This document shows, piece by piece, positions 23,570-32,641 of a stretch of DNA of 43,884 nt. The position numbers and the translations under genes were made by a program. Source of the DNA: Acidimicrobiales bacterium (GTDB lineage: Bacteria; Actinomycetota; Acidimicrobiia; Acidimicrobiales; SZUA-35); the NCBI GenBank assembly GCA_020630065.1, contig JAHDCC010000026.1, positions 1-43,884 on the forward strand, in the 5' to 3' direction. The notes below the pieces were generated by a model that saw only the letters and a list, made by a program, of their open reading frames with translations, had not been told where the DNA came from and searched no databases. Positions within the stretch are counted from its first letter, which is position 1. Each line of letters starts with the position of its first letter.

Positions 23570-24522
23570 GGAAGGTGCTGGCAGAGGTCGCAGACAGTCT
23601 TCTCGAGGGCACAATCGTGGGGAGTTTCACCAAGGTCGGCCATCATGCGAGAGCTGCGCTGTTCGACTGGGATGACTTCGACGGTGATCTGCGAGGTCAG
23701 GTAGCGCTCGTCACCGGCGGGACCAGCGGCATTGGCAAAGCCACCGCCGTCGGGCTGCTTCGCCTCGGCGCAGACGTACATATCACGTCCCGCAGTCAAG
23801 ATCGAGCAGACGACGTTGCCGCTGAGATGAATGAGCGCCCGGACGTTACGGGTCGCGCTATCGGCCAGGCAGTCGACACCGGCGACGCCGAGTCAATCCA
23901 CCAGCTCGTCCGAACGCTTAGAGCCAGTAGTGTCCGTCTGGACGTGCTCATTAGCAACGCTGGTGCGCTGACGAGTGAACGCCGAACTGACGATCGCGGC
24001 GTCGAACTCACACTTTCGTCGCATCTGATCGGGCCCTATCTGCTTATGAACGAGCTACGAACTTCTTTGAATTCGGGTGCCCGGGTGCTCTTCATGTCGT
24101 CTGGTGGCATGTATACACAGAAACTCGACGTTGACAGCATCGAGCTGGGGCCATCTGAATACAAGGGTGCCGTGGCCTACGCCAAGGCCAAACGCGGCCA
24201 GGTCGAGATGGTTTCGCTGCTCGGACCGGAATGGGCGCCCCAGGTGATCATGCATTCGGTTCACCCCGGCTGGGTCGCAACCGCCGGGGTGGATGCTAGC
24301 CTTCCCGGATTTAGCAAAGTCATGAGCCCGCTGCTCCGATCGGCCGAGCAGGGAGCCGACACGATGATATGGTTAGCGGCAACCGGCGGAAACGGTGAGG
24401 CACCCGGCCAGTTCTGGCTAGATCGGCAGCCCCGTCGAACTTCATACATACCAGGCACGGGGACCGATGACGCCGAGCGACGGAAGTTGGTCGCATGGCT
24501 CGACGAGATGGCCGTTCGGTAG
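23566..24522 (+). CDS. Short-chain dehydrogenase/reductase (DHRS12-like)
   Basis: 318 residues. An N-terminal extension of about 40 residues precedes the Rossmann motif TGGTSGIGKA. NAGAL, the catalytic Ser in FMSSGGMY and YAKAK (Y-x3-K) are present, so the enzyme should be an active NAD(P)-dependent oxidoreductase. The extension and the HPGWVATAGV segment recall the DHRS12/retinol-dehydrogenase-like group. It is coupled to the SRPBCC gene, and together they may act on a shared hydrophobic substrate; a link to retinal metabolism through the neighbouring heliorhodopsin is attractive but unproven. Confidence 0.85.
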   Translation: MRKVLAEVADSLLEGTIVGSFTKVGHHARAALFDWDDFDGDLRGQVALVTGGTSGIGKATAVGLLRLGADVHITSRSQDRADDVAAEMNERPDVTGRAIGQAVDTGDAESIHQLVRTLRASSVRLDVLISNAGALTSERRTDDRGVELTLSSHLIGPYLLMNELRTSLNSGARVLFMSSGGMYTQKLDVDSIELGPSEYKGAVAYAKAKRGQVEMVSLLGPEWAPQVIMHSVHPGWVATAGVDASLPGFSKVMSPLLRSAEQGADTMIWLAATGGNGEAPGQFWLDRQPRRTSYIPGTGTDDAERRKLVAWLDEMAVR

Positions 24523-24547
24523 TTGCCTCAGTTCAGGGTTCGTTTGA

Positions 24548-24739
24548 GTACTACCGGCTGACGACTTCGAACCCTTCGACCCATGGAAGAACTGGATCGG
24601 GTTACTTGCCGTGGGCCTCACGATTGAGATTGCCACATCGACCTACGCCGGCACCAGCGTCTGGCTCGCCGTGCCTTCGGCGACCAAAGAAGATGCAGCG
24701 CGAATGATTGGACCGGATGGCCATGACTGGGTTCGGTAA
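24548..24739 (+). pseudogene. Possible C-terminal remnant of a membrane protein
   Basis: 63 open codons without a start: DDFEPFDPWKNWIGLLAVGL, a hydrophobic stretch, then VWLAVPSATKEDAARMIG and WVR before TAA. The composition is protein-like, while the other frames here are not. No family is recognised. It overlaps the promoter of the dehydrogenase that follows. Confidence 0.3.
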
Positions 24740-24751
24740 AGGTTTGACTGG

Positions 24752-24764
24752 TATAACGGTAGTC
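24752..24764 (+). promoter_or_regulatory. Leaderless promoter -10 box of the Glu/Leu-type dehydrogenase
   Basis: TATAAC (24752-24757) lies seven bases before the ATG at 24765. I find no good -35. The spacing matches other leaderless starts in this window and decides between this ATG and an in-frame ATG upstream. Confidence 0.5.
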
Positions 24765-25967
24765 ATGACTGAAGATCTCCTCCGTACCGCTCGCCACACG
24801 ATCACGATCGGAGCGCAACACTTACGGCTCTCTGAGGCCGAGACGCAGCGGTTGCTCGCCGCCGACCGTCAGCTTGCCGTTGCGTTCACGATCGAGTTCG
24901 AGGATGGGCCGGAACTCGTGCATGCCTGGCGGGTTCAGCATGACCTGGCACGCGGTCCGGGTAAAGGAGGCATGCGGTACGCCAGCGATGTCAACCTCGA
25001 GGAGGTTACCGGACTCGCATCGATCATGAGCTTAAAAAACTCGTTGGCTGGGCTGCCGTTCGGGGGAGCCAAAGGCGGTGTCTCCGTCGATGTCGGACGT
25101 TTGCCCGATGGTGGTCGAGCACAGCTGGCGGAACGGCTAGGGCGAGCTTTCGGCGGCTTCGTCGGCCCTCGGACCGACATCCTCGGACCTGACGTTGGTA
25201 CGGGGCCCAACGATATGGCAGCGTTCACGAAGGCGTGGCAAGAGTCCATGGGCTCCGACAGTAACGCCGTTGCGACCGGCAAACCGATGGACGCTGGTGG
25301 CATTGAGGTTCGAACCGGTGCGACCGCACTCGGCTGTGCTCAAGCTATTAGGGTTGCGCTTGAACGAACCGATCTCGACAGCGGCGCTAGCGTCGCTATC
25401 CAGGGTTTCGGATCCTTGGGCGCCGAGCTGGCTCGTTTACTCTCCGACGACGGTCATCCCATCGTTGCGGTCTCCGATTCGGGCGGCGGCATTCACGACC
25501 CGGACGGACTCGATATTGAGGCGGTGGCTGAAGCGAAAAAGAGCGACGGCTCGGTCACCGACGCCGATGGCGAAAAGATGGGCAGCATCGACGTACTCAC
25601 AGTCGAGGCCGACATCGTCGTGCCAGCGGCACTCCAGGCTGTGATTGATGCCGACCTTGCCGATGCGTTGCAAACCAAAATTGTGGTGGAGGGCTCAAAC
25701 GCTCCGTCGACGGTTCTCGGTGTCGAGCGCATGACCGCTCGTGGTATCACGGTCGTGCCGGACTTCGCAGCGAACGCAGGCGGTGTGATCGGCTCTTTTC
25801 ACGAGTGGAAAACCAACCTCGGCGAGGCCTACGACGACCCTCGTCAGGACATGATCGATCGCACTCGAACGCTGAATGAGTCGATTTGGGATCGAGCGGA
25901 GAAGGACCAGGTCGATCTTCGGACCGCAGCTGCCGCTATCGCCATCGAAGGTATCCTCGGCGCGTGA
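24765..25967 (+). CDS. Glu/Leu/Phe/Val dehydrogenase
   Basis: 400 residues from the ATG at 24765. Substrate-side motifs of the family are intact: GPGKGGMRY, then LPFGGAKGGV with the catalytic Lys, and a PGPN-type DVGTGPNDM region. The NAD(P)-binding domain carries VAIQGFGSLGAELARLL. The C-terminal VVPDFAANAGGVIGSFHEW matches glutamate dehydrogenases. The reaction is reversible oxidative deamination of an amino acid, most likely glutamate; cofactor preference cannot be read safely. It is a monocistronic gene with its own promoter and no clear link to the SDR operon before it. Confidence 0.88.
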   Translation: MTEDLLRTARHTITIGAQHLRLSEAETQRLLAADRQLAVAFTIEFEDGPELVHAWRVQHDLARGPGKGGMRYASDVNLEEVTGLASIMSLKNSLAGLPFGGAKGGVSVDVGRLPDGGRAQLAERLGRAFGGFVGPRTDILGPDVGTGPNDMAAFTKAWQESMGSDSNAVATGKPMDAGGIEVRTGATALGCAQAIRVALERTDLDSGASVAIQGFGSLGAELARLLSDDGHPIVAVSDSGGGIHDPDGLDIEAVAEAKKSDGSVTDADGEKMGSIDVLTVEADIVVPAALQAVIDADLADALQTKIVVEGSNAPSTVLGVERMTARGITVVPDFAANAGGVIGSFHEWKTNLGEAYDDPRQDMIDRTRTLNESIWDRAEKDQVDLRTAAAAIAIEGILGA

Positions 25968-26682
25968 CGCTGGTTGAGTCGCCCACGGACGGGTCGAGGA
26001 TTGGACGCCGGTTCCCTGATGTGGTCGAAGACGGCTAGCGCACCAGGTCTGATCTCTGTTGTGATTCCATTGCGATAAACACATGTCGATAGGGATATGT
26101 CGACCGATGGGGAGCAGGCTTGCGAGGCAGTTCGGGGCCGGCAGGATGATGATGAACTCACGTTAGCGAGATAACCGAAGCAGCGGGCGTCTTTAGTCGC
26201 TACATCATAGGGGTTCAAGTCGGTAGATGCCGCTGCCCCGTTAGCCGAACCGGCGACGGTTTTGGCGGGCGTGGCTCTAATTTTGAGTCGATGTCTACAC
26301 GGTTCAGAAGAAAGCCAAGCGTCTTTCTTCTGAACCGGTTCGACTCTAAATTGGCCCGTACCCTCACCACAGAAATATGGCGGCTTCAAACACATAGTCC
26401 GCTCTTTGAATAGCGACTCTGTAGAACTAGTGCGGTCGACGGGCATTCGAAGATGGGGATGGTAGGAGAGCAGACGTATGAACTAGTAACATCTGTCGCT
26501 TTTCGTATTGAGTTGCGACAAGATTTTGGTCTCGCTGCGGGCGGAACAGATTCTTAGTTTGAAGCCTACGCGTCAACCCTGGAGTTTGGTGCACGGCATA
26601 GACGATAAAACTTTCTTTGCGGGTCCGCCGAGGTCGGAAGGGGTACTAGAACAAGAAGTCAGATAGCCAAATCGAGGTCCAT
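25968..26682. other. Long intergenic region containing a large imperfect hairpin
   Basis: 715 bases with no convincing gene on either strand. A minus-strand frame of about 200 codons exists but has low-complexity composition, no RBS and no recognised domain. The notable structure is the inverted repeat at 26279-26352, annotated separately. Confidence 0.45.
26279..26352. repeat. Large bipartite inverted repeat
   Basis: The inner arms CGGTTCAGAAGAAAG (26300-26314) and CTTTCTTCTGAACCG (26323-26337) are perfect over 15 bases with an eight-base loop. The outer arms of 13 bases (26279-26291 and 26340-26352) match at 12 positions, with an asymmetric bulge between. No T-run follows. It could be a MITE-like element, a cruciform, a structured RNA or an integration site. 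Confidence 0.75.
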
Positions 26683-27444
26683 GTGCCGAAGCCCAACCAA
26701 AAAACCAAGTTAGTTCTACCTTTCGTTGACCGAATCGAGCATGTAATTGTAGTAGTTCCGGCACGCAACGAGCACCAGCGAATAGAACAAACGTTACGCT
26801 CCATACGCACGTCAGCTTCCCAGGTCGCCGATCGTGTATCGTGTTCAATCGTGGTCGTTGCAGATTGTTGCACCGATAGCACTGCAGCCAGGGCGAAACT
26901 GCAATTAGCGAACAGCTCACACATCGTCGTCGAGGCCAGTATTGGAACGGCAGGAGGTGCCCGACGAGTTGGGGCGCGGGTTGGGTTAGCCTGCGATCGA
27001 CATCGCATCAACCAGACGTGGATCGCGAGTACCGATGCCGACACAGTCGTGCCGAAAAATTGGCTGACTCGTCATCTAGCCGCGGCGGAAAGCGGGCTGG
27101 ATGCGATCGCCGGTATCGTGTCGCTCGCAGACGACGAGGATCTAGATGAAAGGCTAAAAGCACGTTTCGACTCGTACTACAAGATTAATGCCGATGGCAC
27201 ACATTCTCATGTTCATGGCGCAAACATGGGAGTACGAGCAAACGCATACGCGAGCGTAGGCGGATGGCCAGCAATAGCCACCGGTGAAGACCATTATCTT
27301 TGGAGTAAACTCTGCGGCGACGGCTGGCGAGTCGGAAGCAGCGCGAAGTTAACCGTTACAACAAGTGCCAGACGCGAGGCGCGTGCGCCGGCCGGATTCG
27401 CAGCCGACATGGTTGCGTTAGACGAGTCGCGTGGCGCCGCATAA
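26683..27444 (+). CDS. GT2-family glycosyltransferase
   Basis: 253 residues, GTG start with GAGG just upstream (an ATG two bases earlier is out of frame). The GT-A fold is plain: VIVVVPARNEHQRIEQTL, VVADCCTDST, ASTDADTVVP (DxD-type metal site), then a long acceptor region ending GANMGVRANAYASVGGWP and TGEDHYLWSKL, the expected ED motif. No membrane spans. In actinobacteria I recall this GT2 type together with PIG-L, acyl-CoA-dehydrogenase-like and NodS-like genes, which lie 3 kb downstream here. The sugar donor is unknown. Confidence 0.85.
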   Translation: MPKPNQKTKLVLPFVDRIEHVIVVVPARNEHQRIEQTLRSIRTSASQVADRVSCSIVVVADCCTDSTAARAKLQLANSSHIVVEASIGTAGGARRVGARVGLACDRHRINQTWIASTDADTVVPKNWLTRHLAAAESGLDAIAGIVSLADDEDLDERLKARFDSYYKINADGTHSHVHGANMGVRANAYASVGGWPAIATGEDHYLWSKLCGDGWRVGSSAKLTVTTSARREARAPAGFAADMVALDESRGAA

Positions 27445-27600
27445 CTTGCTTATCGAAACGTAGTTGATTACGTGATGTAATGTGGATTAGAACCTCATCT
27501 AAATTTCGTCCCACTTTGTGCAGTGAAATTCCTTTCAATATCAAGCTACCGACCCGCCCACACGAGGTTATGCCGTGAATAAAGTGAAGACATCAGTTAT

Positions 27601-28125
27601 ATGGGTGATTCCGTGAACCGGACACCTGATGGCCGATACATCATTGTCGACGGTCGCCGTTGGCGGGCGACCGATCCGAATATACCAGAACGTCTCAGAA
27701 CAGAAATCGTCGCTGAGTTGATGGACGCTCGGCGCTCGGTGAAAGCCTCGAGAGGCGAACTCGACTTACTCACAGCGGCGCGAGCGCGTGTTCAAAATGC
27801 AAAGGTCGCTCTAGGGGAGCGGGGCGAAGCTTGGTGGGAGGAGCCGAGTACCGGAGGAAGGTCCGCCCGTATTCGGGCAGCGATACTCAGCTTGCTTTCC
27901 AAGCGCGGACCCGACAGTTCTATCTGCCCATCTGAGGCGGCTCGCATTGCCTCTTCACCGGATTGGCGCCCAGCTGTCGCCCAGGCCAGAGTGGAAGGTG
28001 CTGAACTTGCTCGTCTCGGTCAGATTCAAGTTACCCAAGGAGAAACCGTTATTACGGATCCGATAGCTGCACAGGGTCCCCTTCGTTTTCGGCTTCTGTC
28101 GGAGCAAACGCTGGATCAAGAATAG
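27601..28125 (+). CDS. DUF3253-like winged-helix protein
   Basis: 174 residues. The N-terminus [24 protein letters not shown] and the following [13 protein letters not shown] helix belong to a conserved small-protein type in which DUF3253 follows. The C-terminal half ([26 protein letters not shown], then [21 protein letters not shown]) is a winged-helix-like segment, often with a DNA-binding look but not proven to bind DNA. It precedes the catalase on the same strand with a 77-base gap and may share its regulation. Function unknown. Confidence 0.65.
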   Translation: MGDSVNRTPDGRYIIVDGRRWRATDPNIPERLRTEIVAELMDARRSVKASRGELDLLTAARARVQNAKVALGERGEAWWEEPSTGGRSARIRAAILSLLSKRGPDSSICPSEAARIASSPDWRPAVAQARVEGAELARLGQIQVTQGETVITDPIAAQGPLRFRLLSEQTLDQE

Positions 28126-28202
28126 GCTACGAAAGCGAATCACTTCTGTCTGGATCGGGTACTGACCTACGTATACGATCGAGACGAGAGATGGTCCGTA
28201 GC

Positions 28203-30377
28203 ATGGCGAAAAAATCCAAGAAGTCAGACAAACGCTCCAGACCGACAACGCAGGCTGAAGCTCCGACCCACTCACGCTCGGAGGCGGTATACGGCGAGGT
28301 CAAAATAGAGCGAGGGTCCGGAGGCGAGACCCATCAGACTGACGCCCAAGCACCGTCTACATTGACGACTCAACAAGGTGTTCCTATCTCCGACGGCCAG
28401 AATACTCTTGCAGGTGGGGAGCGGGGTCCACAGATGCTCGAAGACTTCGTGATGCGAGAAAAGATTTTTCACTTCGATCACGAACGAATACCCGAGCGTG
28501 TCGTTCACGCTCGCGGTTACGGAGCAAAGGGCACGTTCGAAACCTACGACGCGATCGGGGAACTTACGTGTGCTGATCTTTTCCAACGCGCGGGAGAAAA
28601 GACAGATGTATTCACTCGGTTCTCGACGGTTGCAGGTAGCGCCGGAAGCCCAGACTTGGCACGCGATGTTCGTGGCTTCGCGGTAAAGTTCTACACCCGA
28701 GAAGGCAATTGGGACCTGGTTGGCAACAACATGCCAGTGTTCTTCATTCAAGACGCTATAAAGTTCCCAGACCTTATCCACTCAGTGAAACCTGAGCCTG
28801 ATCGCGGGTTTCCCCAGGCGCAGTCTGCTCACGATAACTTCTGGGACTTTGTGTCGTTGATGCCTGAAGCCACTCACATGCTGTTGTGGGCCATGTCAGA
28901 TCGGGCGATACCTCGATCGCTGCGATTTATGGAAGGTTTCGGTGTTCACACGTTTCGGTTCGTAAACAGCAACGGTGAATCTAAATATGTGAAGTTCCAC
29001 TGGAAGCCGCTTCAGGGTGTGCAATCGGTTATTTGGGACGAAGCAGTGAAGATCAACGGAGTTGACCCGGATTTCCATCGACGAGACATGTGGGACTCGA
29101 TCGAACGCGGCGATTTCCCCGAGTGGGAACTCGGGGTTCAGGTTTTTGATGACGACTTCGCCGATTCGTTCCCATTCGACATTCTTGACGCGACGAAACT
29201 AATCCCAGAAGAAGATGTCCCTGTTCGGATTGTAGGGAAGATGACCCTTAATCGGAACGTGGACAATTTCTTCGCCGAGACCGAGCAGGTTGCTTTCTGT
29301 ACGAGCAACATAGTGCGCGGTATTGACTTCACTAATGACCCTCTTCTTCAGGGTCGGAACTTCTCGTACCTCGACACACAGCTCAAACGACTCGGATCAC
29401 CGAATTTTGCTCACATTCCAGTAAATGCTCCGCGTTGTCCTGTGATGAACTTTCAACGAGACGGTCACATGACGACGTCGAGTCCAACGGGAAGAGCTAA
29501 CTACGAACCCAACTCATGGGGCGACGATGGTGGACCTCGAGAGAACCCAAGGAGCGGGTTTGTGAGTGTTCCCGCTAACCAGGCGGGAGAAAAGCGTCGG
29601 GTCCGACCTGAATTGTTCGCCGATCATTACAGCCAAGCCCGCCAATTCTACAACTCTCAGAACTCGATTGAGCGATCTCACATATCAGAAGCGTTTGCAT
29701 TTGAACTGTCGAAGGTTGATAAAACACCCATCGTGAAACGCATGATTGCTGGTTTGAGAAACGTCGATGAAGGTTTAGCCCAGACCGTGGCCGAAGGTCT
29801 TGGACTCAATGAGCTCCCTGATGCCCTACCAGCGGCGCGAGAGATTGTCGGAGACCTTAAACCCTCAAAGGCCTTGGATATCCTAGCCCTAGGACCGGAC
29901 AACTTCGGTGGTCGCAAGATTGGTGTCCTCGTGGCAGAGGGGTCAGATGCAAAAACGATTCGGTCGATCGACAAAGCCGCTAAATCCGTAGGAGCAGTAG
30001 TCGAACTGGTAGCTCCAACCCGACACGGCGTATCTGATTCAGACGGCAAAGGCTTTGAGGTGGCCGAAAAGATTGATGGCGGCCCGTCAGTCCTCTTCGA
30101 CGCAATCGCTGTCGTGCTGACCGAAGAAAAAGCAGAAGAACTCGGAGAACTTCCTGCTGCTAGAGACTTCGTGGCCGACGCTCACGCTCACAGTAAGTTC
30201 GTTGCCTATGGATCAACCTCCATCAGCTTGCTCGAGGCGGCGGGCGTTGACGAGAAGGCTCGAAGTGGTGGCTATCACTTGCTTGACGGCAAGAAAGCAT
30301 CAGCGGCGTCGTTTATCGATGCATGTGTTGCGCTTCGATATTGGAACCGTCACGTCAATGCTGCCAGTGTCAGCTAG
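28203..30377 (+). CDS. katE: Large-subunit (clade 2) heme catalase
   Basis: 724 residues from the MAKKSKK start. The active-site His is in ERVVHARG (H102), the conserved Asn in [14 protein letters not shown], and the proximal heme Tyr in [10 protein letters not shown] (Y389). The extra C-terminal about 150 residues ([18 protein letters not shown]..., [11 protein letters not shown]) form the DJ-1/GATase-like domain that defines the large-subunit KatE type. It converts hydrogen peroxide to water and oxygen in the cytoplasm. The lysine-rich N-terminus is typical of the extended N-arm. It is followed 26 bases later by the PIG-L gene and may be co-transcribed with it. Confidence 0.95.
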   Translation: MAKKSKKSDKRSRPTTQAEAPTHSRSEAVYGEVKIERGSGGETHQTDAQAPSTLTTQQGVPISDGQNTLAGGERGPQMLEDFVMREKIFHFDHERIPERVVHARGYGAKGTFETYDAIGELTCADLFQRAGEKTDVFTRFSTVAGSAGSPDLARDVRGFAVKFYTREGNWDLVGNNMPVFFIQDAIKFPDLIHSVKPEPDRGFPQAQSAHDNFWDFVSLMPEATHMLLWAMSDRAIPRSLRFMEGFGVHTFRFVNSNGESKYVKFHWKPLQGVQSVIWDEAVKINGVDPDFHRRDMWDSIERGDFPEWELGVQVFDDDFADSFPFDILDATKLIPEEDVPVRIVGKMTLNRNVDNFFAETEQVAFCTSNIVRGIDFTNDPLLQGRNFSYLDTQLKRLGSPNFAHIPVNAPRCPVMNFQRDGHMTTSSPTGRANYEPNSWGDDGGPRENPRSGFVSVPANQAGEKRRVRPELFADHYSQARQFYNSQNSIERSHISEAFAFELSKVDKTPIVKRMIAGLRNVDEGLAQTVAEGLGLNELPDALPAAREIVGDLKPSKALDILALGPDNFGGRKIGVLVAEGSDAKTIRSIDKAAKSVGAVVELVAPTRHGVSDSDGKGFEVAEKIDGGPSVLFDAIAVVLTEEKAEELGELPAARDFVADAHAHSKFVAYGSTSISLLEAAGVDEKARSGGYHLLDGKKASAASFIDACVALRYWNRHVNAASVS

Positions 30378-30402
30378 CGACGGCCGAGGCGGAACTTCAC
30401 GA

Positions 30403-31113
30403 ATGACAACGGAGAGTCAGTTTGACCCGTGGCTGCAGCACCGTCAACACGCCGAGAGTTGGACGCCCTCTCCAGGCTTAGTCGTGTTCGTAGTTCCCCA
30501 CCCGGACGACGAGGTACTAATGATGGGCGGCCTCCTTCAGAACGTCCTCAGTAACCACCATCTCTACTCTGTCATAGTTCTGGCCGTTACTGATGGTGAG
30601 GCGGCCTACCCGCTCACGAATGGAGACGATCTGGCATCGACGCGACGTCACGAGCAAGACGTAGCGCTGAGACACCTAGCGTTAGCGCAAGTTCCCCCGG
30701 TGGTTCGGTTGGGACTTCCTGACTCTGGGGTCCATCTGCACACGCAGACCCTCGTCGATGCTATTGCTGAAATTGCCGAATCAGACAGCGTGATTGTTGC
30801 ACCGTGGCGCCGCGATTATCACTCTGATCACGAAGCCTGCGGCCAAGCAGCCCACACGGCGGCTCAAAATCTGGGGTGCAGTATAGCTGAAGGTCTATTC
30901 TGGGCTTGGAGCCATCTTTCCCCCAACGACAAATGTCAGCTATCTAAGCTTGATCTCACCTCCGATCAGGTGTACCGCCGACGAGCTGCACTTGAGGCGC
31001 ATTCTAGTCAGCTCAGACCTCCGCCTCCTTTTCAGCCTGTTTTGACAGGCGCAGATCTGGAGCCGTTGCATTGGAATGAAGAGTTTTATTTCGTCAGCGG
31101 TGGAACTACATAA
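30403..31113 (+). CDS. PIG-L family deacetylase
   Basis: 236 residues from the ATG at 30403; a longer frame overlaps the catalase end. The zinc-site motif PHPDDEVLM (in VVPHPDDE) and the downstream HSDHEACGQAAH are both present, as in LmbE/PIG-L N-acetylglucosamine-type deacetylases. It removes acetyl groups from an N-acetylated sugar or sugar conjugate. The stop overlaps the next start by one base (TAATG), so it is coupled to the acyl-CoA-dehydrogenase-like and methyltransferase genes. The four-family set with a GT2 enzyme suggests tailoring of a glycoconjugate. Confidence 0.88.
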   Translation: MTTESQFDPWLQHRQHAESWTPSPGLVVFVVPHPDDEVLMMGGLLQNVLSNHHLYSVIVLAVTDGEAAYPLTNGDDLASTRRHEQDVALRHLALAQVPPVVRLGLPDSGVHLHTQTLVDAIAEIAESDSVIVAPWRRDYHSDHEACGQAAHTAAQNLGCSIAEGLFWAWSHLSPNDKCQLSKLDLTSDQVYRRRAALEAHSSQLRPPPPFQPVLTGADLEPLHWNEEFYFVSGGTT

Positions 31114-32027
31114 TGGATGTCCGCCGCAAGCTTGAAGCGCTTTTACGTCAGCCGATACCTATCCTAGCTGAAGGCGACACCGCCGTCCGATGGGCGACCT
31201 TGTATCGATGGGCCCGAACTGGGTCGGTGAGCGTGGCTCGCTTGGCCGAAGCTCACCTTGACGCTATCTCAATTTTTCTCGACGCCAATCAGACCCCCGA
31301 ACCCGACTGTATCTACGGGGTGTGGGCCTCGGGCGGGCCGTCCGACACGACGCTCTACAATTCGGAAGACAAATCGCTGACCGGCGGAAAGCCGTTCGCT
31401 TCGGGTGTTGGAGTTGTTGATCGTGCCCTCGTGACAGCTCGAGACCTAGACGGTGCTAATTGGCTACTCGATGTTGACGTGTCTGATCTCCCGCTACCTG
31501 AACCTTGGGCGACCCCGGCACTGGTCGATACATGTACCGGTCACGTCGCTCTAGAAACCCGGCGAGCCAAGCCGGTAGGAAAGCCGGACTTTTACCTAGA
31601 TCGGGTCAACTTTTGGCACGGAGCGGTCGGGCCTGCGGCATGCTGGGCGGGAGCGGCAAGCGGAATTGTCGATTTCGTCACTGAAGAGCTTGCTGAGGAT
31701 CCGTACCGGCGAGCGGCTCAGGGTAAAATGCTTGCACAACAATGGCTTCTTGAAGCTATGCTGCGACAGAACGGTGAATTCATAGACGCAGATTCAGCCA
31801 GCGCTCACGTGGCAAGGGCCCAAGCTCACACCGTCCGCCACCTGATTGAACGTAGCTGCGCCACGATCGTCGATAGTTTGTCGCAGGCGTTTGGGCCCAG
31901 GCCCTTTACCTCCGACCCAGAGTTGGCGCAGCGAGTGATGGACGTCCAGCTCTACTGCCGTCAGCAGCACGGGGACAGGGATCTGGCGGCGCTTGCAAAA
32001 GCAGCCTACGATGGTGCTTTGCTGTGA
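31113..32027 (+). CDS. Acyl-CoA dehydrogenase-like protein (short variant)
   Basis: 304 residues, about 80 short of a classical acyl-CoA dehydrogenase. The middle beta region (SDTTLYNSEDKSLTGGKPFASGVGVVDRALVTA) resembles the family's LTG.K.f.sga..~d.~lv pattern. The C-terminal helical domain contains AQQWLLEAMLRQ and TVRHLIERSC. The N-terminal helical domain is shortened and I do not see the usual catalytic Glu with certainty, so FAD binding and dehydrogenation are uncertain. The start overlaps the PIG-L stop, and its TGA overlaps the next GTG. It is probably an enzyme or structural partner in glycolipid tailoring. Confidence 0.75.
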   Translation: MDVRRKLEALLRQPIPILAEGDTAVRWATLYRWARTGSVSVARLAEAHLDAISIFLDANQTPEPDCIYGVWASGGPSDTTLYNSEDKSLTGGKPFASGVGVVDRALVTARDLDGANWLLDVDVSDLPLPEPWATPALVDTCTGHVALETRRAKPVGKPDFYLDRVNFWHGAVGPAACWAGAASGIVDFVTEELAEDPYRRAAQGKMLAQQWLLEAMLRQNGEFIDADSASAHVARAQAHTVRHLIERSCATIVDSLSQAFGPRPFTSDPELAQRVMDVQLYCRQQHGDRDLAALAKAAYDGALL

Positions 32028-32605
32028 ACAAAAAGCCAGTTAGCGCAACCCCAAAAGGTTACTTCGAAGATATGTACCGCGCAGACCCAGACCCGTGGGG
32101 TTTCGACTCGTCTCACTACGAGGCTCGCAAACATGCTCTTACGGTTTCGGTTTTGCCTGAAAGCCGGTACCGCTATGCGGTCGAGCCCGGTTGCGCTAAT
32201 GGCAACTTAACTGCAAGGCTTGCGGAACGTTGTGATCAAGTCCATGCCTTCGACTTCATCGATGATGTCGTCGATCAGGCCCAGCGTCGGTTAAGTCATC
32301 TGGACCATGTGAAAGTCTCAGTACAGGAATTTCCGGCGTTCTGGCCGCCTGGCAATGGTGATCTCGTGGTCTGGTCCGAGGTTATTTATTACCTGGGCAG
32401 TCATGGCCGTTCCTCCGTGAAGCGGCGACTTTTTGACTGGCTTGAGCCCGGCGGAGTCGTTGTGTCTTGCCATTACACCGGCACCACCGACTATCCAATG
32501 TCGGGGCAAGAGGTCGCCACGTGGATAGATTCGTTTGGTGGCTTGCAGCGAATATGTACCCTCGTTGATGAAATGTTTGAGCTGGCGGTATGGAGAAGGC
32601 GGTAA
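32024..32605 (+). CDS. NodS-like SAM-dependent methyltransferase
   Basis: 193 residues, GTG start overlapping the previous TGA as GTGA. The N-terminus YFEDMYRADPDPWGFDSSHYEARKH is the signature of NodS-like methyltransferases, followed by motif I (VEPGCANGNLT), an acidic motif II (HAFDFIDDVV) and DLVVWSEVIYYLG. NodS methylates the nitrogen of a deacetylated chitooligosaccharide; by analogy this enzyme may methylate the amine exposed by the neighbouring PIG-L deacetylase. That functional pairing is an inference, but the gene order deacetylase then N-methyltransferase fits it well. Confidence 0.82.
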   Translation: MNKKPVSATPKGYFEDMYRADPDPWGFDSSHYEARKHALTVSVLPESRYRYAVEPGCANGNLTARLAERCDQVHAFDFIDDVVDQAQRRLSHLDHVKVSVQEFPAFWPPGNGDLVVWSEVIYYLGSHGRSSVKRRLFDWLEPGGVVVSCHYTGTTDYPMSGQEVATWIDSFGGLQRICTLVDEMFELAVWRRR

Positions 32606-32641
32606 GAGACACAACACGGCGCCGGTGAATTTAACGACCCT

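Noticed and set aside
25844-26446. 200-codon minus-strand frame overlapping the end of the dehydrogenase
   Set aside because: Half lies antisense to a real gene and the rest is Ser/Arg/Ala-rich and crosses the large inverted repeat.
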